64,000 bases of DNA from a bacterium (GTDB lineage: Bacteria > Margulisbacteria > Marinamargulisbacteria > JABIPA01): NCBI GenBank assembly GCA_018698675.1, contig JABIPA010000065.1, forward strand, positions 1-64,000, given 5' to 3'. Positions 54,564 through 62,157 of the stretch are shown piece by piece; the stretch's first letter is position 1, and each line of letters begins with the position of its first letter. A program made the position numbers and the translations under genes. The notes beneath the pieces were generated by a model. That model made no database searches. It saw only the letters and a list, made by a program, of their open reading frames with translations, and was not told the DNA's origin.

Positions 54564-55148
54564 ATGCTATATAAAAAGATTCCGATGGGCCCCTCTCACC
54601 TTATGTTCCCTATTCCTGCCTCACTCGTTGTTACCGGACAATCTAATGACCTAAATGTCGCTGCCGTCGCTTGGATTGGTATGATGACTTACAGTCCACC
54701 TATTGTAACGATATCTTTGAAAGAAGGTCGCCATTCTTTGGACCTAATAAGGAAATATAAAGAATTTACAGTGAACTTGCCTTCAGCCGAGCATTATAAA
54801 GAAACAGATTATTGTGGTTTAGTGTCAGGAAGCGATGAAAATAAGCTCGAAACAATTGGCTTTTCTACAGAGGATAGTTTGAATATAAAAACACCAATTA
54901 TAAAAGAATGTCCTTATAATATGGAATGTAAAGTTGTGAAGGAAGTAACCATCGATTGTTGGCAATTAGTGTTTGGTGAAATTGTTGAGACACATATTGA
55001 TGAATCCGTTTGTAAAAATGACGGTTCTATTGATGTTAATAAATTGAACCCACTTGTTTACTTAGCGCAAATTAAAGAATATTGGACGATAGGTAATAAA
55101 CTTGGTGACGTTAAAACGTCTGGTGAACATTTTACTAAAAAACCTTAA
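54564..55148 (+). CDS. flavin reductase-like FMN-binding split-barrel protein
   Basis: Flavin-reductase family proteins bind FMN and reduce flavin with NAD(P)H, or serve as flavoproteins. Here GPSHLMFPIPASLVVTG, DLNVAAVAWIGMMTYSPP and SLKEGRHSLDLIRKYKEF match the fold. I start at ATG 54564 (194 aa), because the family begins close to KKIPMGP; an ATG at 54501 would add a hydrophobic stretch overlapping the divergent gene's start. In the locus it could supply reduced flavin or electrons. It is convergent with the second radical-SAM gene, 5 bp away. Confidence 0.75.
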   Translation: MLYKKIPMGPSHLMFPIPASLVVTGQSNDLNVAAVAWIGMMTYSPPIVTISLKEGRHSLDLIRKYKEFTVNLPSAEHYKETDYCGLVSGSDENKLETIGFSTEDSLNIKTPIIKECPYNMECKVVKEVTIDCWQLVFGEIVETHIDESVCKNDGSIDVNKLNPLVYLAQIKEYWTIGNKLGDVKTSGEHFTKKP

Positions 55149-55153
55149 ACGTT

Positions 55154-56578
55154 TTACTTAACGTTAGTTACTTTTTTTAACTTAGCGTGAGCCTGTTTAA
55201 TCAAAATATCATTGATGTGAAATTTTATTGGTGGGCATTCCATTTCACCTACTTCGTTATTTCGTTTTCCACAACCGCCTCTACACATTGGCATGATATT
55301 ACATGACATGCACGGGTCTTGTTTTGTTGGGTCGAATTTAAAATAGCTTTCCTCATAATCTTCGTTTTGTCTAACATGATCGTCTAAGTATCCCGTAATA
55401 AGATCTTCTATTCCAATATCTCTAGAACAAGCATACAATTCGCCTTTTGGACCAATAACGAATCCATTTTTGTCTTCAGCGACACACACACCTTTTTTTG
55501 GACCGACTCCAAAATATGAGTACGTGTTCATTTTGTTTTCTTTTAATGTATCGTAGAAGTTTAACTTAATTTTTGATGATTCTGTGTTTTCCATAAAAAC
55601 TTTTTCTTTGATGGTCGAACATGAATCAGATGAAGAACATGATGTTGAACAAGAGGACGTTAAGCTTGGTCTGTTTTCTATAGTTTCTTTATCTAGATGT
55701 AGGTCCGTAAGACTGATGTTTAAATTGTGCTTATTTGGGTGATTTTTGAAGTAATCTAAGAGTTCATGGGTATTTGCCGTATCTTTATCTATATGTATTC
55801 GTACGATCACCCTCATTTTTTCAGATGCGATATCGATGCTCTTCATTATTTTGTCGAAGGAGCCCTGCCCTCCTTTTAGTCGTCTACGCATATTATGAAT
55901 TTCTTTTGGACCATCTAGGGTTATCATGATTTCTTCTACTTTTAAGTCAACGAGCGTATCTAACTTTTCTTTGGTTAATAGAAATGAATTTGAAATCATG
56001 CGTGCATAAAAAGGCGTATTATTTTCTTCACAAATTTGGATCATTTTTTTACTGAGGGACTCAATTACGTCATACCCTAATAGAGGTTCCCCTCCATACC
56101 ATTCGATATTAATGGATGTGCTGTCTTTAACTCGCTCTTTTACGAGTTGAATGACTTGTTCTTGAACCTCTTCTGACATTTTATCAACACGGGACCGAAT
56201 TTCTTCAGTTTCGTAGCAATACACGCAGTTAAAATTACATTGTAAGGTAGGCATTAAAACGAGCATTAGCCCTTTTTTCTTATTTACTCGTGTGGTCATT
56301 AATTCTTTGCTAATTTTTTCCAGTTCATTTAAAGACGAAGGGATCAAAAACTTTCCATGTATAAGGGCCTGTTTTATTGGGGATGAATCATCTTCGTTTA
56401 AACTATCTGAAAGCACACTTGAAATTTTTGGGACAACCTCACTATTAATAACCGTTAAACTTCCTGAATAAGCATTGTATAAAACATGATCCCCTTTATC
56501 ATTTATAGGGACAAAATGATTGTACCGGGATGCCTGATATGTTGATGTTTCTGATTTAACTAATGTAGGATTTCGCAT
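55154..56578 (-). CDS. radical SAM/SPASM peptide-modifying enzyme (second of a pair)
   Basis: A 474-residue enzyme. The radical-SAM cluster motif is CNFNCVYC and the SAM loop is WYGGEPLLGYDV. The C-terminal SPASM region carries auxiliary cluster cysteines in GVCVAEDKNGF, GELYACSRDIG and CMSCNIMPMCRGGCGKR. A Cys/Ser-rich linker (TSSCSTSCSSSDSC) sits between the two. It resembles anaerobic sulfatase-maturase and RiPP-maturase proteins. Its N-terminus (HVLYNAYSGSLTVIN) matches its paralogue, whose stop codon directly abuts this start (TAAATG). It most likely modifies the adjacent Cys-rich peptide. Confidence 0.85.
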   Translation of the reverse strand: MRNPTLVKSETSTYQASRYNHFVPINDKGDHVLYNAYSGSLTVINSEVVPKISSVLSDSLNEDDSSPIKQALIHGKFLIPSSLNELEKISKELMTTRVNKKKGLMLVLMPTLQCNFNCVYCYETEEIRSRVDKMSEEVQEQVIQLVKERVKDSTSINIEWYGGEPLLGYDVIESLSKKMIQICEENNTPFYARMISNSFLLTKEKLDTLVDLKVEEIMITLDGPKEIHNMRRRLKGGQGSFDKIMKSIDIASEKMRVIVRIHIDKDTANTHELLDYFKNHPNKHNLNISLTDLHLDKETIENRPSLTSSCSTSCSSSDSCSTIKEKVFMENTESSKIKLNFYDTLKENKMNTYSYFGVGPKKGVCVAEDKNGFVIGPKGELYACSRDIGIEDLITGYLDDHVRQNEDYEESYFKFDPTKQDPCMSCNIMPMCRGGCGKRNNEVGEMECPPIKFHINDILIKQAHAKLKKVTNVK

Positions 56579-57982
56579 TTATTTACTCACTACTGTTTGC
56601 TTTGCAAATTTTTCATTTGCTGTTCTTAATATGGTTTGGTTTATGTGAAATTTTATTGGTTTACAGTCTGTCGTATCTAAATCTAGAGCACGTTTTCTGC
56701 ATCCTCCTAAACAAAGAGGCAAAACATCGCAGGTTTTACATACGGGATGTTCTGTTGGATCATTTTCGTATGATTTAGAATATGTTTTATTTTCAGAAAA
56801 AAAGTCTTTGATATGCCCTATTACTAACGTTTCATCGCCGATATCTCTTGGACACATGTATTGCTCGCCATGAGGACCAATAATTATTCCATTTACATCT
56901 GTTGCAGTGCAGCTTTTTCCTTTTGGACTTAAGGATGACAATTCTAGTGAGTTCTTTAGGCTATAGGTCTTAGCAGCTGTATCTAATACGGTTAGTGCTT
57001 CAGCACACTCTTTTGGTTTTCCACCAAGACAAAGGCTTTCCAACGATGTCTTGGAGCCTGTAGAACAAGCCGAACCGCAGCCTGTGTTCGCTGTAGATTT
57101 TGTATCTTCTTCTTTAAGGTGAAGGTCGGCTAAGTATAATGTTATTTTCTTGGCAAATGGTTGTTCTTTAATATAGGCCATTAGGTCATCGACTCGTTTA
57201 GTGTCGGTATCTACATTGATCCTTACTGTAATATTAATATGGTCGGCTGCTAGTTCTATGCTTTTCATTATTCGGTTGAATGTACCTTGTCCGCCTTTTA
57301 AGATTCTTCGCGTGTCATGAATTTCTTTTACTCCGTCTAGAGTGACAATCATTTGGGTTACTTTATAGTCTATCAACTTTTGCATTTTTTCTTCGGTAAG
57401 TAAGGATGCATTTGTCACTATTCGCGAAGAGTATGGTGTATTATATTTTTTAGCTAAGTTCATAAATCGCTTACTTAAAGATTCTATGATATCGATTCCT
57501 ATGAGAGGCTCGCCTCCATACCATTCGATAAACAGTTTAGGAATCAATGGAAGCTTTTCTTCTACAAAACTTACAATCTGATCTTGTGTTTCTTGGCTCA
57601 TTCTATAAGTACTTGCTTTCATTTCTGTACTTTCATAGCAATAGACACATCCAAAATTACATTCCATAGAAGGCGCAATGATAACGTTTAGTGATTTATT
57701 TGTATTTGTTCGGTATTTTTTAATATCTATACCCAATTGTTTAACTTCGTCAGATTCATTTGGAATAAGAAATTTCCCGTATGATAGCGCCGTCTGAATG
57801 ACATTTTGTGGGTCGGTGGGTTGATCCTTTTTTGTAGGTGTAATTACGCTTTTAACAGTCTCAACAGATGATTCATTAATAAGAACCATAGACCCCGTTC
57901 CTGCATTGTAAAGAACGTGATCACCTTGAGGATTGAATTTTATAAAATGGTTAAATTTTGAAGGTTTTAAAGTGTCTGCCAA
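56579..57982 (-). CDS. radical SAM/SPASM peptide-modifying enzyme (first of a pair)
   Basis: A 467-residue enzyme, paralogous to the next gene over its whole length. The radical-SAM motif is CNFGCVYC, and the SAM-binding loop follows as WYGGEPLIGIDI. The SPASM cysteines lie in KSCTATDVNGI, GEQYMCPRDIG and VCKTCDVLPLCLGGCRKR. A Cys-containing linker (TGCGSACSTGSKTSLESLC) lies between the domains. It starts 34 bp after the peptide gene and is stop-start joined (TAAATG) to its paralogue. Two separate SPASM enzymes suggest two distinct radical steps on the peptide, or modification of different residues. Confidence 0.85.
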   Translation of the reverse strand: MADTLKPSKFNHFIKFNPQGDHVLYNAGTGSMVLINESSVETVKSVITPTKKDQPTDPQNVIQTALSYGKFLIPNESDEVKQLGIDIKKYRTNTNKSLNVIIAPSMECNFGCVYCYESTEMKASTYRMSQETQDQIVSFVEEKLPLIPKLFIEWYGGEPLIGIDIIESLSKRFMNLAKKYNTPYSSRIVTNASLLTEEKMQKLIDYKVTQMIVTLDGVKEIHDTRRILKGGQGTFNRIMKSIELAADHINITVRINVDTDTKRVDDLMAYIKEQPFAKKITLYLADLHLKEEDTKSTANTGCGSACSTGSKTSLESLCLGGKPKECAEALTVLDTAAKTYSLKNSLELSSLSPKGKSCTATDVNGIIIGPHGEQYMCPRDIGDETLVIGHIKDFFSENKTYSKSYENDPTEHPVCKTCDVLPLCLGGCRKRALDLDTTDCKPIKFHINQTILRTANEKFAKQTVVSK

Positions 57983-58016
57983 TTTTATGTTTCCTTAATA
58001 TCTTTTACCCAGAACA

Positions 58017-58265
58017 TCAACCGCCAGAGCAACATCCACCGCTACAGCATCCTGCTTTGGATTGATGTGCAGCATTCGATGTATCATTTAAAAAGGTGAT
58101 ACCTGCTGCAGCAAAGGTATCAAAAAGATTAGCCGATTCAGGAGATGTTTGTGTTGGGGCTTCAGTTTCTACAGACTTTTCTTGTTGAGGCGATTCAATA
58201 GATTTATCCTTATAGCCTTTAACGGATTGGTCAACTGATTGAATTGGGTTTACTTGAAGTGACAT
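58017..58265 (-). CDS. Cys-rich RiPP precursor peptide
   Basis: An 82-residue peptide. Residues 1-50 form a polar, Gln/Ser/Glu-rich leader (MSLQVNPIQSVDQSVKG). A short amphipathic stretch (LFDTFAAAGITFLND) leads to the core GCCSGGCCSGG, with C73, C74, C78 and C79 the only cysteines. The double CCSGG is unlike ordinary proteins and fits a modified core next to two radical-SAM/SPASM enzymes. AGAGGG precedes the ATG by 5 bases, and a sigma70-like promoter lies at 58311-58340. No protease or ABC-exporter gene is adjacent. Precursor identity is inference from position and composition. Confidence 0.75.
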   Translation of the reverse strand: MSLQVNPIQSVDQSVKGYKDKSIESPQQEKSVETEAPTQTSPESANLFDTFAAAGITFLNDTSNAAHQSKAGCCSGGCCSGG

Positions 58266-58310
58266 ATTTTCCCTCTTTATAAAAAAATTTTCTAATTTGG
58301 ATACAGAGAC

Positions 58311-58340
58311 ATAATACCTTTACTAACTATAAAAAATCAA
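58311..58340 (-). promoter_or_regulatory. sigma70-like promoter of the peptide operon
   Basis: On the minus strand TTGATT, an 18-bp spacer, then TATTAT; predicted transcription start about 38 bases before the ATG. A perfect 9-bp inverted repeat, TAATACCTT (58312-58320) and AAGGTATTA (58370-58378), overlaps the -10 region and extends upstream, and could be an operator. Confidence 0.5.
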
Positions 58341-58395
58341 CAATATGTCTATAGCTGTCGGGTTATATTAAGGTATTAACTTATCTCTTTGTTTT

Positions 58396-59541
58396 TTAGA
58401 GAGAGTTATCTAATGCTAGGTCTAAGTTGTCGGCTACGATTTTTTTTCGGTCGTTATCGAACGAGACCACTTCTTTTGCCGATTTTTCGCAATATTTACA
58501 GACCTTGTCGCAGGTAGAGTTTTTGCAATCATGCTTTTTAAAGAATTCTAGAAACTCTATTTCAGATAGTTTTTGGTTATCAATGTAGGGGAATCCTAAA
58601 AAGTTTCCGTCTTTGAACTCTTCATTCATCCATTCGGGATTTTTTAAAGAATCGGAAGTAAGTGGCTTTGCGTCTTTTTTTTGATAATCGAATTGAGAGT
58701 ACATCGTTAATATGTCTGCTAGGTTTCCTTCGTAAGCTCGGTCATAGTATGCCTTTGTTGCGTTAGTTAACCATCTCGTTGATTTTAGCCGTTCGGCAAT
58801 TTTAAAATAATCGATTCCTATTTCCTCGTATGACGACGTGTCCTCGGGCCGGACAAACATGCTCCGTACAAATTCTGTAGGGTTATTCATAGCTGAGCAA
58901 GAGCATCTCAGATAAAAGTAATTTTTTTTAGAATTACTTCCACATGTTTTGTTGGACAAGCTTCGTTCCATATTATGGTGAAATAAATCAGGGCATCTAT
59001 ATAAACACGGATCGTTAACAAGTAAGCCAAGTCTACACTTTACAGCTTTTCTAATCGCTTTTAATGCCTTGAAATCTCTAGTTACATCGTAGGCAAGGCA
59101 TATTGAATAGGCTCCCAAATCGTCCCAATATTTGGCTTGAGTACCGGATGTCACATTTGCAAGTATCGAAACGTTTATCTTGATATGAGGGACGTACTTT
59201 TTTATAAGTTCTCCTAAATAAGGAAGTGTGACTGCAATTGTGGTTACGTTTAAGTTGGCTATTTCTTCTAAGTAATTAATTATCTTTTTTTTGCCAGAGT
59301 CGGAGAATTCATCGTTTGAAAGGGTCATTGTGTTAAATAGGTATGTAAATTTCATGTCACGGGATTTTACTTCGGAAATGTATTCCTTAGCTTTTCCATA
59401 ATCAAAATTGGATAGGTCGTCTTCGACACGCCCTCCTCCATAAGGATCATTTTTGACTCGACCGTATAGGTCTACGACACCAAGTTTATTCATGTTTTCA
59501 ATAAGAACGGGGTCCCAATTACAGGCGACTGATAGTTGCAT
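58396..59541 (-). CDS. peptidase-U32-family TIM-barrel Fe-S protein
   Basis: A 381-residue protein of the U32 fold. Barrel strands and motifs are recognisable: TIAVTLPYLGELIKKYVPHI, KINVSILANV and the U32 cysteine motif LLVNDPCLYRCPDLFHHN. Further cysteine groups are RCSCSAM and a C-terminal CKNSTCDKVCKYC. U32 proteins such as RlhA, TrhP and UbiU/UbiV hold a [4Fe-4S] cluster and act in O2-independent hydroxylation rather than proteolysis. It has its own promoter, and a decayed partial copy lies at 60745-60992. It ends 130 bp before the peptide gene; a role in modifying the peptide is inference. Confidence 0.75.
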   Translation of the reverse strand: MQLSVACNWDPVLIENMNKLGVVDLYGRVKNDPYGGGRVEDDLSNFDYGKAKEYISEVKSRDMKFTYLFNTMTLSNDEFSDSGKKKIINYLEEIANLNVTTIAVTLPYLGELIKKYVPHIKINVSILANVTSGTQAKYWDDLGAYSICLAYDVTRDFKALKAIRKAVKCRLGLLVNDPCLYRCPDLFHHNMERSLSNKTCGSNSKKNYFYLRCSCSAMNNPTEFVRSMFVRPEDTSSYEEIGIDYFKIAERLKSTRWLTNATKAYYDRAYEGNLADILTMYSQFDYQKKDAKPLTSDSLKNPEWMNEEFKDGNFLGFPYIDNQKLSEIEFLEFFKKHDCKNSTCDKVCKYCEKSAKEVVSFDNDRKKIVADNLDLALDNSL

Positions 59542-59579
59542 ATTTTTTTTTCCTTGATTATGAAAGTTATGTTTGGTTA

Positions 59580-59609
59580 ATAGTATTTAGTTTGATTTTG
59601 GTTTGTCAA
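59580..59609 (-). promoter_or_regulatory. sigma70-like promoter of the U32 gene
   Basis: On the minus strand a perfect TTGACA (59604-59609), an 18-bp spacer, then TACTAT (59580-59585). Predicted start about 32 bases before the ATG at 59541; AAGGA follows in the leader. Confidence 0.55.
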
Positions 59610-59815
59610 AGAATTTATGGATGTGGGTGTTAATTTTTGATATGGTTTTGTGTAGAAGTCAACGTTTTGATTTGATGAATTAAGCTGGTATTAATGGGCC
59701 AACAAACCCATAACATGAGCAGGGAATTCTGTTACTTGTTCTATAGAAATCACATGAATGACAATGAAAATGAATTTTTATTTATTTTAGAGAGCCTAAA
59801 AAACAAATCAGCAAC

Positions 59816-59829
59816 TATATATATATATA
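59816..59829. repeat. (TA)7 dinucleotide tract
   Basis: Seven TA units directly after the stop codon of the RING-like gene. It is outside the coding frame, so slippage here would not alter the protein. It lies in the 289-bp gap before the U32 gene, which otherwise holds only the U32 promoter and a 5-bp hairpin. Confidence 0.5.
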
Positions 59830-59830
59830 A

Positions 59831-60577
59831 TTAAAGCCGAATAGATTTCGCTAGGACGTCTTGAATTTTTGGATGAATAAAATCTACCATCTTAATCGCG
59901 TACATATCCTTTATTTTTTTCGGTAGAGCTGACCCGATTTTGAACCCAATTTGGTTAAGAATAATTTGAATTAATAGATGATCCGTTGAGGAATTTCCAA
60001 GTTTTTTTTCGAGAAAAGGTATTTCACGTTGTTTGGCTTCTTCAATTATTTTTTTTGTAAAATTTTTCGTAAAAAATGAAGCTGCATTCCAGGCTATGGC
60101 TCTACTAAGTTCTTCAATATTTCCTGAGTTTGCTTTGCTGATTACATCGTCAGTAATTTTGATACTATCAACCACACTTGTCATTAGGGGCTCAAATCCA
60201 TCTTTCATTAAGATATGAAAATCGATGAGAATATCTGTTAAACATTCTTTTGGACGGTTTTTTAAAAAACGTTCTGCGCGTTTTATTTTTAATTCATCAT
60301 TTAGAAAAATACCTTGTTCTATAGGCTCTATAGCAAGATCATTTCTGCAACAAGGACAAGGCATAGAGTTAAAGTTTTGGATTTGATGAAATGTAGTCAA
60401 ATTATCGAAACATTCCTTGTCGAAACGGTGCCCACATACGGTTTCAATCCAGTTTTCGGTGTCTCCTAATAAGATAGGACAATATATCTCTTCAGGGATG
60501 CATTCTTTATTTTCCAGATTTGTTAATATAGGAATTTGTTCAGATCGCGTATTAGAAAGAGCCAATATTTTAAACAA
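59831..60577 (-). CDS. RING/U-box-like zinc-finger protein
   Basis: A 248-residue protein with an N-terminal RING/U-box-like domain. IPEEIYCPILLGD is the typical U-box/RING opening (C33). VCGHRFDKECFDN gives C48, H50 and C56, and PCPCCRNDL gives C74, C76 and C77. The second Cys of the first CxxC pair is replaced by Leu. The remaining 165 residues are helical and unassigned. Eukaryotic proteins of this type are E3 ubiquitin ligases, and bacterial versions are usually secreted effectors. Start is TTG behind GGAGA; the preceding codon is TGA. The leader copies that of the split gene at 29339. Confidence 0.72.
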   Translation of the reverse strand: MFKILALSNTRSEQIPILTNLENKECIPEEIYCPILLGDTENWIETVCGHRFDKECFDNLTTFHQIQNFNSMPCPCCRNDLAIEPIEQGIFLNDELKIKRAERFLKNRPKECLTDILIDFHILMKDGFEPLMTSVVDSIKITDDVISKANSGNIEELSRAIAWNAASFFTKNFTKKIIEEAKQREIPFLEKKLGNSSTDHLLIQIILNQIGFKIGSALPKKIKDMYAIKMVDFIHPKIQDVLAKSIRL

Positions 60578-60580
60578 TCA

Positions 60581-60595
60581 ATTTCTCCAAGTCGT
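60581..60595 (-). promoter_or_regulatory. shared leader ACGACTTGGAGAAAT with Shine-Dalgarno
   Basis: Identical over 15 bp to 29330-29344 and likewise ending just before a start codon. Confidence 0.4.
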
Positions 60596-60744
60596 AAGTA
60601 AACTGCACACGTTTTTCATTCCTATAATACGTTATCGATGGATTAAAGGAAAAAATTCAATTAATTTTAATATAACCCTTTTTCGCTATAACTTAAAAAA
60701 AAAATGTGTCGTGATAAATAATCTTAAGAACTTTTATCTTTTAT

Positions 60745-60992
60745 TGGGCTGAAATTTTATTGTTACTTCGTTAGATGTATGTAAATTTTGTGTTTCACGA
60801 TTTTCTCCTGAAATCTATGCCGTAGCTTTTCCATAATCAAAATTGGATAGGTCTTCTTCGACACGCCCTCCCCCATAAAAGATCATTTTTGACTCTACCA
60901 TATAGGTCAACGACACCAAGTTTATTTATGTTTTTGATAAGAACGGGGTCCCAATTACAGGCGACTGATAGTAGCATCTCTTTTCTTGATTT
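60745..60992 (-). pseudogene. decayed partial copy of the U32 gene
   Basis: The segment 60823-60977 is about 90 percent identical by eye to the 5' end of the U32 gene (59388-59541); weaker similarity extends to about 60745 and past the ATG to about 60992. Read from 60977 it gives MLLSVACNWDPVLIKNINKL, then GVVDLYGRVKND. An extra base (CCATAAAAGATC versus CCATAAGGATC) then shifts the frame and ends it early. The rest of the gene is missing, so this is a duplicated remnant, not a functional enzyme. Confidence 0.85.
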
Positions 60993-61324
60993 AATTAAAA
61001 CTTATAGGAACTTTTGTTTCTCTAAAACATTCTGAAAAAATTCTTTTTACCATAATGATAATTCATTTTGATTTATTATAAATACTGATAAATCAATTTG
61101 TCTGTCCAAAAAAGTCTAATATCTTTTTTTTTAAATATATTGAATTATTCATGATTCTTAGAGGGGATTACTTAACGAAATTGTGAAGGTACTAGTTCAA
61201 AATATTTTGAAATTAAATAGTCTTTGGAATTTCGGAGCTGTTAAAATATTATTGTATGAAACTTTTATCATTTTTTTTCGATAATAAATATATAAATTCA
61301 AAGCAACTAAGAAGGAGAATTATT
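60993..61324. other. intergenic region, no gene seen
   Basis: About 330 bp of AT-rich DNA between the U32 remnant and the small gene at 61325. It contains only the leader of that gene, with a strong AAGGAGA Shine-Dalgarno at its end. Confidence 0.4.
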
Positions 61325-61672
61325 ATGATTGATTTATTTCCAGGAAAAGTATCTAATCAATATGCAGATCAGATTAGAAATGTCACTAGAATTAGTGTTG
61401 CTAATGTCTCTAACATCAATACAGGGGTGTCTCCTCATAGAGGAATTAGCCAACATTCAACACAGTCCTCCAATAAAATTAAAAAAGGAGATGTAGTTTT
61501 GCAAGTAGCCGGAAGAGCTTTACCAAATCCACATCAACAACATATTGAAATAGCAGAGGTAGATATTGAAAAAGCATTAAAAGATATTCGTTCTAGTAAC
61601 GATGATGATCTCGAAGGTCCATGTCTAGGAACAATGGTGCATCCTGGACCTAGAATTAAAATAAAGGATTAA
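61325..61672 (+). CDS. small unknown protein (115 aa)
   Basis: ATG at 61325 follows AAGGAGA by six bases, the best Shine-Dalgarno in this part of the window, so I prefer it to an ATG 69 bp upstream. The protein starts MIDLFPGKVSNQYAD. It has a Ser/His/Gln-rich middle (GVSPHRGISQHSTQSS), a short beta segment KKGDVVLQVAGRAL that recalls a PDZ-like or ligand-binding loop, an acidic stretch and a basic end (GPRIKIKD). No signal peptide, no membrane helix, no assigned family. Confidence 0.6.
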   Translation: MIDLFPGKVSNQYADQIRNVTRISVANVSNINTGVSPHRGISQHSTQSSNKIKKGDVVLQVAGRALPNPHQQHIEIAEVDIEKALKDIRSSNDDDLEGPCLGTMVHPGPRIKIKD

Positions 61673-61764
61673 AATCGTTTTATATCCCTTTTAAAGGGAG
61701 TGATTCAAATACTGTCTCATTAGAATAATTCTGAATAGTAAAAAAATATCCTCTATAAATCAAA

Positions 61765-61802
61765 AATCAGCTACTGATAAAGGAGATTATCGGTAGCTGA
61801 TT
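61765..61802 (-). terminator. strong hairpin, minus-strand intrinsic terminator
   Basis: A 16-bp stem: AATCAGCTACTGATAA and TTATCGGTAGCTGATT with one G-T pair, and a 6-base loop. On the minus strand it is followed by TTTTTGATTTAT, so it can terminate a minus-strand transcript such as the 21-codon frame whose stop lies inside the stem. Confidence 0.55.
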
Positions 61803-61852
61803 GCTCTATTAGTACCAAAATGCGATTCCAGTTTAGTTAACAAATCGTTCAT
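61787..61852 (-). CDS. possible 21-residue peptide ahead of a terminator
   Basis: The frame MNDLLTKLESHFGTNRAISY plus R starts behind AAAAAAGAAG and ends inside the terminator stem at 61765-61802. The tidy end suggests a real small transcript, either a peptide gene, the 3' end of a decayed gene, or a small RNA whose terminator this is. The frame is open a further 14 codons upstream without a better start. No function assigned. Confidence 0.25.
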   Translation of the reverse strand: MNDLLTKLESHFGTNRAISYR

Positions 61853-62157
61853 CTTCTTTTTTAAGGGTCTCACGTTATATAAATTACATAGTAGTTAGCG
61901 TATTCTTTGTCTTTTATTTTTGATAAAGAATTGTTTTAAAAACGTTATATAGAACAATTTATTTAGTAGATTTGAATACTTACAATAGTAACGAATTAAT
62001 CTAAACGTTTTCTTTTGTTCTTAAAAAAATCATAAATGGGTATCCTCATGCTTTGATTCTCTTGCGTCTACTCCTGTGTCTATTTAGAGTCCCTATTTGG
62101 ACTATCTATTATGTCTTTTCTAGAAATAGAAGACATTTTTTGAAGTTAGGGGATTGT

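Larger units (their letters stand above)
61673..62157. other. intergenic region with two hairpins and a possible micro-gene
   Basis: Contains the palindrome TCCCTTTTAAAGGGA (61685-61699) just after the stop of the 115-aa gene, then the stronger hairpin at 61765-61802 and a possible 21-codon frame on the minus strand, listed separately. The remainder up to 62157 shows nothing recognisable. Confidence 0.4.

Noticed and set aside
59816-59829. (TA)7 as a second phase-variation tract
   Set aside because: It lies after the stop codon of the RING-like gene and not in a recognisable promoter spacer.
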